A DNA stretch of 64,000 nt, taken from positions 1 through 64,000 of the forward strand of contig JANJVQ010000006.1 in the NCBI GenBank assembly GCA_024710005.1. Reading direction: 5' to 3'. Shown here one piece after another: positions 8,907 to 17,091 of the stretch. The notes under the pieces were generated by a model. The model was given only the letters and a program-made list of their open reading frames with translations. It was not told the origin of the DNA and did no database searches. Numbering within the stretch: position 1 is the stretch's first letter; every line of letters begins with the position of its first letter. Source of the DNA: Paludibacter sp. (GTDB lineage: Bacteria > Bacteroidota > Bacteroidia > Bacteroidales > Paludibacteraceae). The translations under genes were made by a program, and so were the position numbers.

Positions 8907-8951
8907 ATAAAAAAACTTCATCTGCACTAACACTTTAGTGACAGATGAAGT
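8907..8951 (-). terminator. Strong terminator downstream of the lipoprotein gene
   Basis: ACTTCATCTG (8915-8924) pairs perfectly with CAGATGAAGT (8942-8951). Inside it CACTAA (8925-8930) pairs with TTAGTG (8935-8940). On the minus strand the stem is followed by seven T. It lies 100 bp past the stop of the lipoprotein gene at 9052, and would also separate it from the regulator. Confidence 0.8.
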
Positions 8952-9051
8952 AGCATATAAAGTATTAAAGAAATTTTTCAGGTTAAGGTTCAGGCTCTTC
9001 TTGAGTCATTTGTCATTGTGTCAGAAGTATGCAAAATTTTATTTATCTCAT

Positions 9052-9930
9052 TTATTTTTGAACCACCAAGTATTTTGAGATGCTCCAGAACTGAGCCGGA
9101 TTCAGTATCTCAATTGTTATGGTTTTATCTTCAGCAGTAACTAAGTTATAACTTTCCTTCGGATGCGAAGTCAACACTTTCACTCTCTTGCTGTTGGTAG
9201 TAATTACTTTCACGTTGCGTTTGTCTGCTTTGGTGAATGCCGACTTGTCAAAGTTCTGATCCAATACTGTTTTAGGTCTGAAAATTCCGTTTGAAGTCAG
9301 AATCTGTGAGGCTTTGAGGTCTGTTGATGTTCCCACAATATACCATATAGAGTTCATGTCAACATCCTGACTCTCAATCAACTGTTTTTGTTTTGCTGAA
9401 GTTTCGCTCAACTCATCCAGTTCGGTATTCAGCTGTCCTACTGAAGCAGTCAGTTCGTCAATTCTGATGTTTTTCTTTTCCAATTCAGCCTGAAGGGAAG
9501 CGATAAAAGCAGTTTTCTCTTCCAGTTCGGTTTGCATCCGCTGAATGGTTTTATTCAGACTTGTATTATCCTTTCCACGCTGAGCTGACTGGCGTTGGAG
9601 TTGTTCGATACGGGCTTTGTTTTGCGCCAGCATTTCCTTGAGCTGACTCATTTGAAAAGCAATCTGTTCTTTTTTGGAAATGTTGTTACCTTCGATGCGT
9701 TTCACATCCAGCATCATTTTACCTTCCGCTTCGCGAATTTGTGCAAAACCTTCTTCCACATCATTCAGAATACCAATGGTTTCGTTGTAATTGGCTTCAA
9801 TGGTCTGTGCCTGCAACTGCAATGAATCACGTTCGGCAGCCAATGTTTTGTATTTACCGCTGTTTTCTACGCAGGAAGTTGTTGTGAATACAAGCGCTGC
9901 AATAATAGTTAAAAATTGAATTGTTTTCAT
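9052..9930 (-). CDS. Coiled-coil lipoprotein of unknown function
   Basis: The 292-residue protein has a lipoprotein signal peptide: hydrophobic stretch, then lipobox TTSC with C20. Residues ~30-195 are a long heptad-rich coiled coil (for example LQAELEKKNIRIDELTASVG). The last ~95 residues form a separate compact part containing WYIVGTSTDLKASQIL and ending WSISKYLVVQK. This layout matches a family of uncharacterised Bacteroidota lipoproteins anchored in the outer or inner membrane leaflet. It stands alone, with a TTTA tetranucleotide run (about 9941-9960) just upstream and a strong terminator downstream. No enzymatic motif was seen. Confidence 0.8.
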   Translation of the reverse strand: MKTIQFLTIIAALVFTTTSCVENSGKYKTLAAERDSLQLQAQTIEANYNETIGILNDVEEGFAQIREAEGKMMLDVKRIEGNNISKKEQIAFQMSQLKEMLAQNKARIEQLQRQSAQRGKDNTSLNKTIQRMQTELEEKTAFIASLQAELEKKNIRIDELTASVGQLNTELDELSETSAKQKQLIESQDVDMNSIWYIVGTSTDLKASQILTSNGIFRPKTVLDQNFDKSAFTKADKRNVKVITTNSKRVKVLTSHPKESYNLVTAEDKTITIEILNPAQFWSISKYLVVQK

Positions 9931-10349
9931 AATCGTGTATTTTATTTATTTATTTATTTGTTTGGTTACTCTTAAGCAAGTGCTGTTCCAAAACAATAAA
10001 ACACACGAAATAAACACATTAACAATTAACACAGTTGTGGAAAAGTGTGGAAAGTAGTGACTTAAAACCACAACTTAATTTTAGTTTTCAAAAAACATTA
10101 TCAGTTAAACCCGATTGAAACTACGAATTCTTACCTTATTTTGACCTTATTTTCTTACTAAAACTACCTTAGTAGCTGATTGAAACCGCCATCACCAAAC
10201 CTTATTACCTTATTTCTAAATTTCTTATATTAAAATAAGGTAATAAGGTCAGAGGATGCGTTGGTGTGCTAACAATTTGCTACTAAGGTAGTTTTAGTAA
10301 GAAAATAAGGTTAAAAATAAGGTTAGGCGGTGGGATTAAATAAATGCGA
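9931..10349. other. 419-bp intergenic region dominated by a nested palindrome
   Basis: There is no credible gene here. It begins with a short TTTA repeat next to the lipoprotein start and contains the large nested inverted repeat at 10133-10323. The remainder is AT-rich and unremarkable. Confidence 0.7.
10133..10323. repeat. Nested inverted repeat built from ACCTTATT modules
   Basis: The outer arms at 10133-10176 and 10279-10323 are near-perfect inverted copies of ~44 bp, with a few mismatches at the outer end. A second inverted repeat inside pairs 10199-10215 with 10233-10249 (17 bp, perfect). Short CACCAA/TTGGTG arms lie between them. The octamer ACCTTATT, or its complement, recurs through both sets of arms. 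It could fold into a large cruciform or RNA hairpin, and may be a dispersed palindromic element. Confidence 0.8.
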
Positions 10350-11387
10350 CTATAACTCATCCGCAGGAAAAACAACACCCAATTGCCAGCGTATTTCATC
10401 CATAATTTCGAGTGTGATAAGGGAGTTTTGATGACTGTTGATATCCGACTCCGGTTTTCCTGCTAAAACCAAATCAATAAAGTGCTTTAACTCGTAATAA
10501 TATTCGTCCCTATCAACTTCAGCGGAAATATCTTCCGGTTCCGACTGCATTCCTTTACCCATGGATGCCTGACCACCACCGATATAGGTGACTTTTTTAA
10601 TCAGGTTGATGCGGTCCAGTAATAAATTGCCCGATTCCCCCTGAATTTCAGTCGGAAGTATCGAATCAGAGACTTTAGAGTACAAAACTGTGGCATTCAT
10701 ACCGTTTTCATACTCAAAACCAACCGTACCAAACACATCGGCACCAGTTTCGAGTTTCACGCCCAGCGCTTTGATTTTAGCCGGTTTTCCGAAAAGCGCC
10801 ACCATCGGGAAAATGGTATACACACCAATATCCATAACTGAGCCGTTCGAAAGCGAAGGGTCAAAAGCATTCACCGGAATGCCGGCCTTGTATTTCTCGT
10901 AACGGGATGAATACTGGCAATAGGACGAAAAATAATGTCGCAACTTCCCTACCCTGTGCAGATTATCCCTCACAACACCGAAGTTGGGTGTCAGTGTGGG
11001 TTTCATGGCTTCCATCAGCGTGACATTATACTGCCTGGCAACTTCAATCATCTGGTTTGCCTCTTTTGCATTCGAAGCTAATGGTTTCTCACACAACACA
11101 TGTTTGCCATGCTGCATGCACAGGATGCTTTGTTCGGCATGCAAAAAGTTGGGAGACGCGATGTACACTGCATCAATCAGCGGACTTTTTGCCATCTCTT
11201 CGAGCGAAGTAAAGGTATGTGGAATGTTATGTTTAGCAGCATAGGCATCAGCAGTTTCCTGTGTACGGGAATATATCGCGACCAATTCAAAACGTGTTTC
11301 CTGTTTGGATGCTGCAATTATCCAGTCGGTTATGAAGTTGGTTCCGACAATGCCGAAACGGATATGAGGTGATTTAGTTTCTATCAT
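10350..11387 (-). CDS. Gfo/Idh/MocA-family oxidoreductase
   Basis: The chosen ATG at 11387 gives 345 residues starting MIETKSPHIRFGIVGTNF, the Rossmann NAD(P)-binding start of this family. A longer frame begins at 11513, but its extra 42 residues do not look like the family and the TAnnTTTG box at 11408-11415 lies within them. The conserved CEKPLASN (catalytic Lys region) and MEAMKPTLTP follow, then the C-terminal substrate domain. Such enzymes oxidise or reduce sugars and related polyols or dihydrodiols; the substrate is not readable here. The gene is divergent from the HU-like gene. Confidence 0.88.
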   Translation of the reverse strand: MIETKSPHIRFGIVGTNFITDWIIAASKQETRFELVAIYSRTQETADAYAAKHNIPHTFTSLEEMAKSPLIDAVYIASPNFLHAEQSILCMQHGKHVLCEKPLASNAKEANQMIEVARQYNVTLMEAMKPTLTPNFGVVRDNLHRVGKLRHYFSSYCQYSSRYEKYKAGIPVNAFDPSLSNGSVMDIGVYTIFPMVALFGKPAKIKALGVKLETGADVFGTVGFEYENGMNATVLYSKVSDSILPTEIQGESGNLLLDRINLIKKVTYIGGGQASMGKGMQSEPEDISAEVDRDEYYYELKHFIDLVLAGKPESDINSHQNSLITLEIMDEIRWQLGVVFPADEL

Positions 11388-11407
11388 ATTATTGGGTTTT
11401 GAGTTTG

Positions 11408-11415
11408 CAAAGATA
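11408..11415 (-). promoter_or_regulatory. -7 promoter box for the oxidoreductase
   Basis: The minus strand reads TATCTTTG, 20 bases before the ATG at 11387. A TTTG on the minus strand (CAAA at 11438-11441) lies 22 bases further up. It supports the shorter start. Confidence 0.6.
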
Positions 11416-11528
11416 GTCAATTTTGTATTGTTCCCTTCAAAAGTTGGAGTTACTAAATACAAATCATAACCACTAAATAATGGTTGTACAATTATGAAGT
11501 ACATTAAAACCATATCAATAATTCTTAT

Positions 11529-11536
11529 TAAATTTG
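11529..11536 (+). promoter_or_regulatory. -7 promoter box for the HU-like gene
   Basis: TAAATTTG is a full TAnnTTTG match, 27 bases before the ATG at 11564. The -33 element is not clear. Confidence 0.55.
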
Positions 11537-11563
11537 CGAGCTTAATCCTAATTATTGAAAATC

Positions 11564-12298
11564 ATGTCAAAAAAAAGCCAGCCAATTAAAGCCCTGCTTT
11601 ACCCCAATCCCATGAAAAACGTCAAAGGAACCTACATGGCCAGAACAAGCACTTACGGCACAGTCGGTATCAAAGAAATTTGCAAGTCAAAAAGCAAAAA
11701 AAGAGGTGAACTCAACAATCCGGATAGTATGGAGTTTTATGTCAATTTGTTTTTTGAGGAAATGGCCGAATTACTCACACTCGGGTACAATATCAATACC
11801 GGATATTTCAAAGCTGCCGTGAAAATTAACGGAACTTTCGACACTAAAAACGACGATTTTGATAGCGAAAAGCACAAGATAAACTTCAAATTCAGTCAGG
11901 GCAATATCATGCGCAAAATAGCCAAAGGAACCAAGGCACAAATCCTACACCTTCGACCCTTCAATTTTGTTATAAGTGCTGTAAAAGATGTCTATAGTGG
12001 TTCATTAAATGAAATCATTACACCAGGCAACAATCTGATTATTGATGGCGTAAAAATTAAGTTGGTCGGTGAACATCCTGATGTAGGTGTGTATTTTATC
12101 AATGTAGATAGCAAAAAACAAACAAAAGTGGCATATAATGAAGTTGCCATCAATCAGAATAACAAACTCATTGTCGTCATACCAAACTTAGCATCCGGCA
12201 ACTATCAATTGGTAATCTCTACACAATATGCAGGTAGTGGCACCCCACTAAACGAACCACGATCCTGTTCACTCGTTCAGACGCTGAAAGTAATATAG
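11564..12298 (+). CDS. HU-like DNA-binding protein with DUF4469-type C-terminal domain
   Basis: From the ATG at 11564 the product has 244 residues; a TTG three codons earlier is less likely. The N-terminal ~120 residues resemble the Bacteroidota HU/IHF-related DNA-binding domain (MKNVKGTYMARTSTYGTVG, then MEFYVNLFFEEMAELLTLGY). The C-terminal ~100 residues are a beta-rich, DUF4469-like domain (NNLIIDGVKIKLVGEHPDVG). Proteins of this layout are common and often multi-copy in Bacteroidales. A DNA-binding or nucleoid role follows from the N-terminal fold only. It is followed by a modular palindrome at 12314. Confidence 0.75.
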   Translation: MSKKSQPIKALLYPNPMKNVKGTYMARTSTYGTVGIKEICKSKSKKRGELNNPDSMEFYVNLFFEEMAELLTLGYNINTGYFKAAVKINGTFDTKNDDFDSEKHKINFKFSQGNIMRKIAKGTKAQILHLRPFNFVISAVKDVYSGSLNEIITPGNNLIIDGVKIKLVGEHPDVGVYFINVDSKKQTKVAYNEVAINQNNKLIVVIPNLASGNYQLVISTQYAGSGTPLNEPRSCSLVQTLKVI

Positions 12299-12313
12299 TT
12301 AATACCCGACACC

Positions 12314-12400
12314 TTAGTACGTCCGTATCAAGGTAGTTGATACACTTGTATCGAACATTTTGATTCGTCCGTATCAAAAACCTTGAAATGGACGTACTAA
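12314..12400. repeat. Modular palindrome downstream of the HU-like gene
   Basis: TTAGTACGTCC (12314-12324) is an exact inverted copy of GGACGTACTAA (12390-12400). CAAGG 12329-12333 pairs with CCTTG 12381-12385, and GATAC/GTATC at 12339-12352 forms an inner hairpin. The 12-mer CGTCCGTATCAA occurs twice in direct orientation (12320-12331 and 12366-12377). It may act as a terminator between the convergent HU-like and hsdR genes, though it has no T-run. Confidence 0.75.
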
Positions 12401-12506
12401 ACATCAGCGCATTCAAACACAAGGAAGGGAAGTAAATACATTAAACATCTTAGTAATACGCTATACTGTTTGTTTGAAAATCAGCTAAGTCGTTTTATGA
12501 ATTTCA

Positions 12507-15014
12507 TTATGCAATCTTTTGTTTGTAAAGGTGTTGCTGAAATTCAATAAACAAACGGCTGATGTTTGCCACATCCCCTAACATTTCTTTGGCATCTTCC
12601 AACGATTGATATTTGTTTCTGAGCAATATTGGCAGTTTATCCTGATCGAGTTCGTCAACGCCTGTTTCAATGTATTTGCTCAACACGAAAGCGATAAACT
12701 CTTTTTGTTTATCATTGAGTAAAGCAAAAATCGTTGCTTCTGCTGCTTTGGACCTTGCTTCTCTGGTCATTGCAATATAGTCGCCATTGAAAACATATTC
12801 CAACACATCATACAGGTCACTTTTCTCCATATCGACCAATTTTTGCAAAGTCAAGAGGTCGGATTTTGGAAACCCTGCATCGTTTAATTTTTCTAATAAA
12901 GTCTTACGGGTCATTGGATTGCTCCATAGTTTTCGCAACTCTTCTTCGTCTTTGAATAGTTTGGGTAACTCACCAAACAGATTGCTCAAAAATTCTTCTG
13001 CAGCAATGGGTTTTCCGTCAGCACTCCAAAACGAAGTGGAAATCATGTGTTGAATCTCCCTTTCCTTGCCATTTTTCAATTTTATTTTGACTTTTTTCTT
13101 ACATACACATGGACGCTGACCGCATTTTTCACAAGGTTGTGGCGGTTCTTTTTTACAAACGCAGGGACTTTGTCCGCAAACTACGCACGGCAGAGGCGGT
13201 ACATATTCGCATTCGCATGGATCTTTGCCACATTTCTTACACGGTTCAGCAGCAAGTGGTTCCCCATCCCATTCAGGATCAGAGAAATGTTTGTAGGCAT
13301 CCACGAAGTCGTAAATGGTAAAGAACTCTTTGCCGTCGAACAAACGTGTGCCTCGCCCAACAATTTGTTTAAACTCGATCATGGAGTTGACCGGCCTCAG
13401 CAAGGCAATATTGCGAATATTTCTCGCATCAACACCGGTAGAAAGTTTTTGAGATGTTGTCAGTATGGTGGGGATGGTTTTTTCATTATCCTGAAACTCA
13501 CGCAATAACCTTTCGCCTTCTTCTCCATCATTGGCAGTTACACGCACACAATAAAACGGGTCTTTACTTTTTGAGTGTTGATTAATCAAGTCCCTGATCA
13601 ATGCAGCATGACCTTGATTGGCACAAAAAACAATTGCCTTTTCGTTTTGGTTGGCTTCATCTAAAAAGATGTTTACCCGCTTGGTTTCGCGCTCCACAAT
13701 TTCAATGGTACGGTTAAAGTCTTTCTCTTCATACAATTTACCGGCTTCAATCTCACCTTCCACAATGGTATCGTCAGAGGTATAACGATAATCGTCCAAT
13801 GTCGTTTTGATGCGTTTTACTTTGAAGGGCGTTAAAAAACCGTCGTTGATACCCTCTTTCAGTGAATAGATATACACAGGATCGCCAAAGTAACGGTAAG
13901 TGTCCACATTGTCCCGGCGTTTGGGTGTTGCCGTTAAACCCAATTGCACAGCCGGACTGAAATATTCTAATATGCCCCGCCAGTTACTTTCGTCATTGGC
14001 TCCACCGCGGTGACATTCGTCGATGATGATGAAATCAAAATAGTCTTCGGGATACTGTCCAAAATTAAGTAGTTTTTCTACTGGTGCAGCGGCTAATCTT
14101 CCATTCTGCAATGTATTTGCAAAATCTTTACTTTCATTATAATTACTCATAAAGGTTTGAAAGATGGTAAAAAAAACACTACCATTGGTAGGCACTCTTC
14201 CCCGGTTTCTGATCTCGTTGGGTTTAATCCTCACCAATGCATCTTCGGGAAATGCTGAAAATGAATTGAAAGCCTGATCGGCCAATATATTGCGGTCTGC
14301 CAAAAACAATATGCGGGGACGTCTCGGCGGATCGGTGGGTCGGTGGGCTTGTCGAACTGTCCAACGGGTTTGAAACAGTTTCCATGCAATCTGAAAAGCA
14401 ATAGCCGTTTTACCCGTCCCGGTAGCAAGGGTAAGCAAGATGCGTTTTTTGCCGTTAGCTATTGCTTCTAAGGTGTTTCTAACGGCTATCTCCTGATAGT
14501 AGCGTAGTTGCCAACTTCCACTTTTATCTTCAAACGGTACAGATGTAAACTTTTCACGCCATACTGTGATATTTCGACTACGCTCAATATCCGTTTCATC
14601 AAGTTGGTTAAACGAAGTTGAAACAACCGGATAGGTTTTACTCCAGAGCTGTTCGGGGCTTAGATAATCGGCGACCAGACCTTCTTCTCCGGTTTTCATA
14701 CAGATTTGGTAAATGGCTTTACCGTTGGTGCTGTAGGTAGTTTCCAATTGCAGTTTCGAAGCGTATTTCTTGGCTTGCATCACGCCTTCTCCAACTTCCT
14801 GCGCAGCACTTTTGGCCTCAACCACAGCGAGTTTGATACCCTTGTACACCAACACATAGTCGGCAATTTCTTTTTTGCCACGACCACCACCCGTTTGTAT
14901 TTTACCTTCGGTGATGCGGTATTCACGAAGGACTTTCGAACCCTCTACAACACCCCAACCGCAAGCTTTTAGCTTGGGGTCTATGAGTTCTGCTCTTGTT
15001 TCTGCTTCGTTCAT
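12507..15014 (-). CDS. hsdR: Type I restriction enzyme R subunit (EcoEI-like)
   Basis: The 835-residue protein has an N-terminal PD-(D/E)xK nuclease with D52 (ADYVLVYKG) and E66/K68 (VVEAKS). A superfamily 2 translocase follows: TGTGKT at 199-204, DECH at 332-335, LTATPKRRD and the motif VI segment QIVGRGTR at 550-557. The C-terminal domain is of EcoEI_R_C type. It cuts unmodified DNA together with HsdM and HsdS. Two oddities: a basic, Pro-rich stretch at ~218-231 that looks like an inserted repeat, and three CxxCGxxPCxC repeats at 591-639. It is separated from hsdS by a transposase and REP cluster, so co-transcription may be weakened. Confidence 0.93.
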   Translation of the reverse strand: MNEAETRAELIDPKLKACGWGVVEGSKVLREYRITEGKIQTGGGRGKKEIADYVLVYKGIKLAVVEAKSAAQEVGEGVMQAKKYASKLQLETTYSTNGKAIYQICMKTGEEGLVADYLSPEQLWSKTYPVVSTSFNQLDETDIERSRNITVWREKFTSVPFEDKSGSWQLRYYQEIAVRNTLEAIANGKKRILLTLATGTGKTAIAFQIAWKLFQTRWTVRQAHRPTDPPRRPRILFLADRNILADQAFNSFSAFPEDALVRIKPNEIRNRGRVPTNGSVFFTIFQTFMSNYNESKDFANTLQNGRLAAAPVEKLLNFGQYPEDYFDFIIIDECHRGGANDESNWRGILEYFSPAVQLGLTATPKRRDNVDTYRYFGDPVYIYSLKEGINDGFLTPFKVKRIKTTLDDYRYTSDDTIVEGEIEAGKLYEEKDFNRTIEIVERETKRVNIFLDEANQNEKAIVFCANQGHAALIRDLINQHSKSKDPFYCVRVTANDGEEGERLLREFQDNEKTIPTILTTSQKLSTGVDARNIRNIALLRPVNSMIEFKQIVGRGTRLFDGKEFFTIYDFVDAYKHFSDPEWDGEPLAAEPCKKCGKDPCECEYVPPLPCVVCGQSPCVCKKEPPQPCEKCGQRPCVCKKKVKIKLKNGKEREIQHMISTSFWSADGKPIAAEEFLSNLFGELPKLFKDEEELRKLWSNPMTRKTLLEKLNDAGFPKSDLLTLQKLVDMEKSDLYDVLEYVFNGDYIAMTREARSKAAEATIFALLNDKQKEFIAFVLSKYIETGVDELDQDKLPILLRNKYQSLEDAKEMLGDVANISRLFIEFQQHLYKQKIA

Positions 15015-15018
15015 TTTT

Positions 15019-15192
15019 TATAATATCATCACCCCTTCGGGGTTTGTTTATGTTGGGTTAACCTTTTTTCTATAAACATTACACCCCTTCGGGGTTTGAA
15101 AATTGCCATATTCCTTAATCCCGAAGGGATGTAAAGATTATAGCACAATACAAACCAAAGGTCAATTAAACCCCGAAGGGGTGATATGATTA
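15019..15192. repeat. REP palindromes, left cluster (four copies)
   Basis: The unit has a conserved tail TATAATCATATCAT or variant, followed by CCCTTCGGG or CCCCTTCGGGG and TT. Plus-oriented copies lie at 15019-15044 and 15070-15096, minus-oriented ones at 15117-15143 and 15169-15192. The last overlaps the transposase stop codon. They fill the entire space between the hsdR start and the transposase. Confidence 0.85.
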
Positions 15193-15651
15193 ATCCATCC
15201 ATTGGAATAAATATTTTTCGTTGTATTCAATTTCAAATTTTTGAAGAAAATCAAGGTATTCTTCTTTGAATGTTTTCTTCCTATGATGTTCTTCCTGATT
15301 CACAATGTAGTGATATACATTTTCAATTTGAGAATGGGCATAAGAAAATGCACCGTATCCTTCTTGCCAGGAGAATTTTCCTTTGATGAATTTTTGTTCG
15401 TTGATAAAATTGGAAGAATTGTTTTTAATGTCTCTCACCAAATCAGAAATGTTCATTGCAGGCTTTAAGCCCACAAAAACGTGAACGTGGTCTTCGACAC
15501 CATTTACAATAATGGGTTTTTGATTTTTTCCCTTTATAATGCCTGCCATATATTTATAAACTTCGTCACGCCAAGGCTCTTGCAATAGGTTCTCCCGACC
15601 TTTTACAGCAAAAACATATTGGATATAAATTTGTGAAAATGTGCCTGCCAT
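15190..15651 (-). CDS. IS200/IS605-like TnpA (REP-associated tyrosine transposase type)
   Basis: The 153-residue protein has the HUH motif HVH at 55-57 (NGVEDHVHVFVGL) and the catalytic Tyr context HYIVNQ (Y115). SWQEGYGAFSYAHSQIE is typical of the Y1 transposase group widespread in Bacteroidota. These enzymes cut and join single-stranded DNA at hairpins. No tnpB is present. REP palindromes crowd both sides, which is the arrangement known for RAYT/REP systems, so the enzyme may act on these repeats. Length is normal for the family and the frame is intact. Confidence 0.88.
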   Translation of the reverse strand: MAGTFSQIYIQYVFAVKGRENLLQEPWRDEVYKYMAGIIKGKNQKPIIVNGVEDHVHVFVGLKPAMNISDLVRDIKNNSSNFINEQKFIKGKFSWQEGYGAFSYAHSQIENVYHYIVNQEEHHRKKTFKEEYLDFLQKFEIEYNEKYLFQWMD

Positions 15652-15665
15652 AATTTTATGATTTT

Positions 15666-15874
15666 AACCCTGAAGGGGTGTTAGGATTATAGAAATAACA
15701 AATAGAACGACATACAAACCCCGAAGGGGTGGCATTTATTTCACCCCTTCGGGGTTTTGTTGTATTATATATTGCCATCGTTATAATCATATCATCTTCT
15801 ATAATCATATCATCCCTTCGGGATTTTTAATTTGTTTATCATTTTTTCTATAATCTTGTCATCCCTTCGGGATT
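15666..15874. repeat. REP palindromes, right cluster (five full copies, one partial)
   Basis: Minus-oriented copies lie at 15666-15692 and 15717-15730, and plus-oriented ones at 15743-15756, 15799-15825 and 15848-15874. The pair at 15717 and 15743 is head-to-head. A partial copy lacking the palindrome lies at 15782-15797. The last copy ends three bases before the hsdS stop. The 27-bp copies at 15799 and 15848 differ at only two or so positions. Confidence 0.85.
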
Positions 15875-15876
15875 AT

Positions 15877-17091
15877 TCAGTTTTTTAATTCTCCTGCAAA
15901 TGCTTTTTGCAAGATTGATTTTTTCAGTTCTTCCAAATCAGCAATTTTCTTTTGATACACGGCTTCCAACTTTTGTGTTTCGGCTTGCAGGGCATCTAAT
16001 TGGCGGACGATGGTTTGTTGGGCTTTTAGTGTTGGCAATGGAATAGGGTAAGTTTTAAGTTTTGTTCCATTAATGTTAGCCTGATTAACACTGGAAATGA
16101 CAACTGTCTTTCCATAATCAAATGCCATTTTACTATTTAGATAATAATTCAAATAGTCTGCATCTAGTAAATCTTCTTTCCTGTGGATACGAATTAAATA
16201 ACCTGCAAAAATTGCTGGCATTTCACTTTTATAAATGGCTGTTTTGCCAACTAATTCTGGGCTGTTTGTCCGATTGAATAGTACATCATTATGTCTTAGA
16301 AGATATTGTTTGTTATCATATGCGTTGTCAGAAAAAACAAGGCTATCCCAAGTAAATCTCCCATTCTGAATATTGCCCATTCTTAAAACAGGAAGTTCTC
16401 CTTCTGATTTTGCTTTGGATGATGTTCCATATTCAACCTTTTCACAAACATCTCCTAACTGTTCTATTTTCCATTTCTTGTCATAAAGAATACTATCTAA
16501 TACACAATCAAAAAGTTCTTTGACGTTTTTGAGGTTTTGTTCGGCATTGGTTTTTGCCTTGGCTATGGCGGCAAAGCACTCGTCTAAAATGGAAACAATG
16601 CGTTGTTGTTCGGGGAGAGGTGGAAGGGGAATTTCAATGTTCTTATATTCATCAAATTTCAAATTTCGTATTCCTGTAGAATGACTTTGCATTGTTTCTG
16701 TTGCACCTGATACATAAGCAAAAAATAAAAATCTGTGTAAGTAATTAAAATCAACTTCATTGAATTCCTTAATTCTTATTACAGAGGTGAAATTACTGAA
16801 AGAAAAATCTCCATCTGTTTTATCAAATACAATTACTCGACCAACTGGTTGTTTCGGACCACCACCTGATTTTTCAAGAATAATATCACCAAATTGAAGT
16901 TTTCGTTTTACAAATTGCGATTGTTCAACATCTAAATAAACAATATCTGTATCGTCTAACTTTCCATCTTTAGTAAAATTTGTATTTCTGATTACACCAA
17001 CATTTTGAAAGGGCGGTTTTTTCCCTGTCCAAAGTCCATTTTTGAACTCACAAACCTCCCCCAACTTCTTCATTTCCCAACCTTCTTTCAT
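15877..17091 (-). CDS. hsdS: Type I restriction-modification specificity subunit
   Basis: The 404-residue protein has two target-recognition domains. Each is followed by the conserved helical spacer: IEIPLPPLPEQQRIVSILDE in the middle (~150-200) and IPLPTLKAQQTIVRQLDALQ near the end. The C-terminus is the usual LEELKKSILQKAFAGEL. HsdS sets the DNA sequence recognised by the whole complex. Both recognition domains appear full length. The ATG at 17091 overlaps the RhuM-PLD stop codon (ATGA-type overlap), so the two are translationally coupled. Confidence 0.93.
   Translation of the reverse strand: MKEGWEMKKLGEVCEFKNGLWTGKKPPFQNVGVIRNTNFTKDGKLDDTDIVYLDVEQSQFVKRKLQFGDIILEKSGGGPKQPVGRVIVFDKTDGDFSFSNFTSVIRIKEFNEVDFNYLHRFLFFAYVSGATETMQSHSTGIRNLKFDEYKNIEIPLPPLPEQQRIVSILDECFAAIAKAKTNAEQNLKNVKELFDCVLDSILYDKKWKIEQLGDVCEKVEYGTSSKAKSEGELPVLRMGNIQNGRFTWDSLVFSDNAYDNKQYLLRHNDVLFNRTNSPELVGKTAIYKSEMPAIFAGYLIRIHRKEDLLDADYLNYYLNSKMAFDYGKTVVISSVNQANINGTKLKTYPIPLPTLKAQQTIVRQLDALQAETQKLEAVYQKKIADLEELKKSILQKAFAGELKN

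Noticed and set aside
11388-11513. N-terminal extension of the Gfo/Idh/MocA protein
   Set aside because: The 42 extra residues do not fit the family and contain the promoter box at 11408-11415; the ATG at 11387 was chosen.
15019-15874. CRISPR array
   Set aside because: The repeats alternate in orientation, have no regular spacers and carry the REP palindrome; a transposase, not cas genes, lies among them.
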